Shown piece after piece: positions 14,542 to 14,881 of a DNA stretch of 14,881 nt. Positions within the stretch are counted from its first letter, which is position 1; every line of letters starts with the position of its first letter. The stretch covers positions 1 to 14,881 of the forward strand of contig JAFXFQ010000113.1 in the NCBI GenBank assembly GCA_017520365.1, in the 5' to 3' direction. Position numbers and translations under genes: made by a program. The DNA comes from Clostridia bacterium. GTDB lineage: Bacteria; Bacillota; Clostridia; Oscillospirales; CAG-272. The notes beneath the pieces were generated by a model that did not search any database, was not told where the DNA came from, and worked only from the letters and a program-made list of their open reading frames with translations.

Positions 14542-14881
14542 TCATTTTTTGTCGGGTTCCTTGTAGCCCTTGGTTTCAAGGCAAACAAGGATAACAAATC
14601 CGAGTAATGCTGTAAACGATACGATCTTTGAAATATTGGCACCCGGTGCAGCATAAACGATACTTATGTCATGCTCGCCTTTTTCCATCTTAAAGCCAAC
14701 AAATGCGGTGTCTGTCATTTCAAAGTCAGTTCTCTCACCGTCAACGTATAGCTTGAAGCCTTTATCATAAGGAACGCTCAGGTTAAAGTATCCGTCCGAC
14801 AGCGCATTGACCTTTCCTGCGATAACGTCTCCCTTCGTAGCAACCTTATCAAGCTCAAGAGGGCAGACGTCGCACGTTTTA
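14542..14881 (-). CDS. YfhO-like membrane protein, C-terminal part (5' end outside window)
   Basis: On the minus strand the frame is open from 14880 to a TGA at 14544-14542, giving 112 residues. GYFNLSVPYDKGFKLYVDG, then FVGFKMEKGEHDISIVY, AAPG and a final hydrophobic helix (about 84-101) with a short charged tail match the C-terminus of YfhO-family proteins, in which a beta-sandwich domain precedes the last membrane helix. YfhO proteins are large polytopic membrane proteins related to GT-C glycosyltransferases; in Bacillus and Listeria YfhO/GtcA-type systems help decorate cell-wall polymers such as lipoteichoic acid with sugars. That role is inferred for this gene. The stop lies beside the bidirectional terminator. 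The N-terminal catalytic part, membrane helices and start are beyond the window. Confidence 0.85.
   Translation of the reverse strand, partial: KTCDVCPLELDKVATKGDVIAGKVNALSDGYFNLSVPYDKGFKLYVDGERTDFEMTDTAFVGFKMEKGEHDISIVYAAPGANISKIVSFTALLGFVILVCLETKGYKEPDKK

Overview
The window looks like ordinary chromosomal DNA from an endospore-forming Clostridia lineage, most likely an Oscillospirales/Ruminococcus-like gut bacterium. Three things suggest this: a clear spoIVA gene, a murB-whiA-dnaE gene order of Firmicutes type, and strong AGGAGG-like ribosome binding sites with moderate GC. The placement is an inference from gene content and style; no rRNA or other taxonomic marker is present.

Layout. Positions 1-8625 hold a tightly packed plus-strand run: recN (5' end missing), tyrS, a YjjG-type HAD nucleotidase, murB, whiA and dnaE. 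Gaps are at most 32 nt, and two junctions overlap (TAATG between tyrS and yjjG, ATGA between murB and whiA), so most of the run is probably co-transcribed. It combines DNA repair, tRNA charging, nucleotide clean-up, peptidoglycan precursor synthesis, a cell-division/sporulation regulator and the replicative polymerase. A 72-nt gap precedes a class A penicillin-binding protein (8698-11310). A hairpin then follows whose right arm is both the stem of a terminator-like structure and the Shine-Dalgarno sequence of an unrecognised five-helix membrane protein (11359-11874).

A perfect consensus promoter (TTGACA, 17 nt, TATAAT) drives a small acidic lipoprotein (11961-12590) whose lysine codons are all AAG. 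Downstream is a roughly 314-bp non-coding palindromic element (12604-12917). Its two ends are inverted copies of one terminator hairpin plus an extension, and further hairpins lie between them. It looks like a MITE or dispersed structured repeat. Directly against its right edge is a candidate sigma-E-type promoter, then spoIVA (12987-14495), the ATPase that builds the spore coat basement layer. A bidirectional terminator separates spoIVA from the convergent 3' end of a YfhO-like membrane protein gene on the minus strand (14542-14881, 5' end beyond the window).

The known genes are mostly conserved housekeeping genes. The parts most worth a second look are the palindromic element, the hairpin that hides a ribosome binding site, a WhiA that lacks much of its N-terminal domain, and a DnaE whose PHP domain keeps what look like all its metal ligands. 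I found no CRISPR array, rRNA, tRNA, prophage, transposase or defence cassette.
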